From assembly GCA_964511535.1 (NCBI GenBank), contig CAZEFW010000020.1, positions 1-64,000 of the forward strand: 64,000 nucleotides of DNA. Reading direction: 5' to 3'. Below are positions 62,772 to 64,000 of this stretch, piece by piece. The translations under genes and the position numbers were made by a program. The stretch comes from CAZCFB01 sp964511535. Lineage in GTDB: Bacteria > Myxococcota_A > Polyangia > GCA-2747355 > CAZCFB01. Position 1 is the first letter of the stretch, and every line of letters begins with the position of its first letter. The notes beneath the pieces are model-generated. The model saw only the letters and a program-made list of their open reading frames with translations, made no database searches and was not told where the DNA came from.

Positions 62772-64000
62772 ATGCTCCGCCTCTCACTAGGCCGCCCCTA
62801 TCCTCTCGGCGCCACGGTCACCGCCGATGGGATCAACTTCGCGGTCTTCTCGCGTAACGCCACGGCCATGTACCTGGAGCTGTTCAACGTGCCCGGCGAG
62901 GCGGAGCCGGGCGAGTCGTTCCGGCTGCACCCGGTGAGCAACCGCACCGGCGATGTTTGGCACCTGTTCGTGCATGGCGTGGCGGATGGTCAGCTGTACG
63001 GCTGGCGCGCCGACGGCCCCTACGATCCCGACGGTGAAGGGCACCGGTTCAACGTCAACAAGCTGCTGGTGGACCCCTTCGCCCGGGCCGTGCAGGGGCG
63101 CTACGACATGGACCGGGAGGAGCTTTACGGCTACGACCCCCGCTCTCCCGACGGAGACCTCTCCTTCTCACACCTCGACAGCGCCCCGTGGGCCGCGCGC
63201 TCGGTGGCCCTGGGCGACGATCACTTCGACTGGGAGGACACCCGCCGCCCGTGCACGCCCCTGGAGCGGTCCGTGATCTACGAGGTGCACGTGGACGCCC
63301 TGACCGCCCACCCCTCGTCCGACGTGGAGCACCCGGGCACCTACCTCGGCTTGACCCACAAGATCCCGTACCTCAAGTCCCTCGGCGTGACCGCGGTGGA
63401 GCTGCTGCCCGTGCACGAGTTCAACGGCGGCGAGCGCACTGGCCATGACCCCATCACCGGCGCCCCGCTCTCCAACTACTGGGGCTACAACACCCTCGCC
63501 TTCTTCGCGCCCGAGAAGCGCTTCGCCACCGAGCCCGCCGCCCGCGCGGCGGTGACCGAGTTCAAGCGCATGGTGCGCGCCATGCACCGGGCCGGGCTGG
63601 AGGTGATCCTGGACGTGGTGTTCAACCACACCATCGAGGGCGACGAGCGCGGCCCCACCCTCGGCTTCCGCGGGCTGGACAACACGGTCTACTACATGCT
63701 CGACGGCGGCCGCCGGTACCGCAACTACAGCGGCGTGGGCAACACGGTCAACTGCAACCACCCGGTGGTCAAGCAGCTGATCCTCGACTGCCTGCGCCAC
63801 TGGGTGGTGGAGATGCAGGTGGACGGCTTCCGCTTCGATCTGGCCACCATCCTGGGCCGCGACGGGCGCGGCGAGTGGATCGACGACCTCGGGCTGCTCT
63901 ACGACATCGGCGGCGACCCGGTGCTGCGCGGGTGCAAGCTCATCGCCGAGTCGTGGGACGCCGAGGGCATGTACAAGGTGGGCGGGTTCCCCCCCGGCTG
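62772..64000 (+). CDS. glgX: Glycogen debranching enzyme GlgX-like (partial, runs off the window)
   Basis: At least 409 residues; the 3' end is cut by the window edge. Isoamylase-type glycoside hydrolase family 13: N-terminal CBM48-like domain (SLGRPYPLGATVTADGINFAVFS), then the catalytic barrel with GVTAVELLPVHEF, NYWGYNTLAFFAPE, VVFNHTIEGD, and VDGFRFDLATILGRD with the nucleophile Asp. The general-acid Glu is in AESWDAEG. Predicted to hydrolyse alpha-1,6 branch linkages of glycogen. Start ATG 62772 lacks a clear ribosome-binding site. Confidence 0.93.
   Translation, partial: MLRLSLGRPYPLGATVTADGINFAVFSRNATAMYLELFNVPGEAEPGESFRLHPVSNRTGDVWHLFVHGVADGQLYGWRADGPYDPDGEGHRFNVNKLLVDPFARAVQGRYDMDREELYGYDPRSPDGDLSFSHLDSAPWAARSVALGDDHFDWEDTRRPCTPLERSVIYEVHVDALTAHPSSDVEHPGTYLGLTHKIPYLKSLGVTAVELLPVHEFNGGERTGHDPITGAPLSNYWGYNTLAFFAPEKRFATEPAARAAVTEFKRMVRAMHRAGLEVILDVVFNHTIEGDERGPTLGFRGLDNTVYYMLDGGRRYRNYSGVGNTVNCNHPVVKQLILDCLRHWVVEMQVDGFRFDLATILGRDGRGEWIDDLGLLYDIGGDPVLRGCKLIAESWDAEGMYKVGGFPPG

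Overview
The window is high-GC bacterial DNA that looks like a Myxococcota (deltaproteobacterial) chromosome from a draft or metagenome-derived assembly. Several things support this. There are four Ser/Thr kinases with membrane-anchored C-terminal tails (PEGA or pre-peptidase-like), many secreted lipoproteins with cysteine-rich or beta-propeller repeats, and a TIGR04563-like ribbon-helix-helix protein. There is a PATAN/receiver/HD-GYP-like signalling protein, a TolQ-TolR-TolR set arranged like the aglRQS gliding motor, and a lexA gene preceded by a GTTCAG-type SOS box. Two runs of N (26271-26370 and 31484-31493) mark assembly gaps. No rRNA, tRNA, phage, transposase or CRISPR array was seen.

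Layout. 1-4.3 kb: phosphate-selective-porin-like protein, K+ channel, DksA-like zinc finger protein, TetR regulator and a small RHH protein. 4.4-12.2 kb: a large multi-domain signalling protein, a secreted propeller lipoprotein, an ECF sigma operon, a PilZ protein, a 60-bp minisatellite, a YhaM-like HD nuclease and a 64-aa protein. 12.5-17.3 kb: the central glycolytic run gap-pgk-tpiA-secG followed by dapF. 17.3-19.2 kb: a DacB/PBP4-like peptidase.

19.3-26 kb is the most unusual part: two divergent groups of proton-channel (ExbB/TolQ and ExbD/TolR) genes. The leftward group is ExbB, ExbB, ExbD, an ExbB-ExbD fusion in one polypeptide, and a Big2-type lipoprotein. The rightward group is TolQ-TolR-TolR. 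Together they carry four ExbB and four ExbD domains, separated by a 0.7-kb spacer that holds a bidirectional intrinsic terminator.

26-45 kb: a repeat-rich gap, an amino-acid permease, a HEAT-repeat lipoprotein, a PEGA kinase with a damaged low-complexity stretch, TPR and propeller proteins, and a lipoprotein with ten 49-residue 8-Cys repeats and a fibrinogen-like C-terminus. Then come an IPT/TIG-like lipoprotein, lexA, a TonB-like protein with a C-terminal NTF2-like domain, a transglutaminase-like protein, a membrane coiled-coil Roadblock protein and a membrane protein with an HExxH motif. 45-54 kb: a Cys-rich lipoprotein and a kinase block (kinase <> kinase-LysM-phosphoesterase, then kinase). 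53.6-64 kb: hemB with a coupled small gene, a patatin-like protein with a receiver-like N-terminus, an NHL-repeat lipoprotein, a GT-C glycosyltransferase, an SDR, a helicase-like protein without a usable Walker A motif, and the start of a glycogen-debranching enzyme gene.

A genome-scale peculiarity is the repeated intergenic use of very short tandem units, mainly a heptamer of the type CTCAAGC/GCTTGAG. It occurs at six loci in the window, sometimes in opposed orientations that can fold into hairpins between convergent genes.
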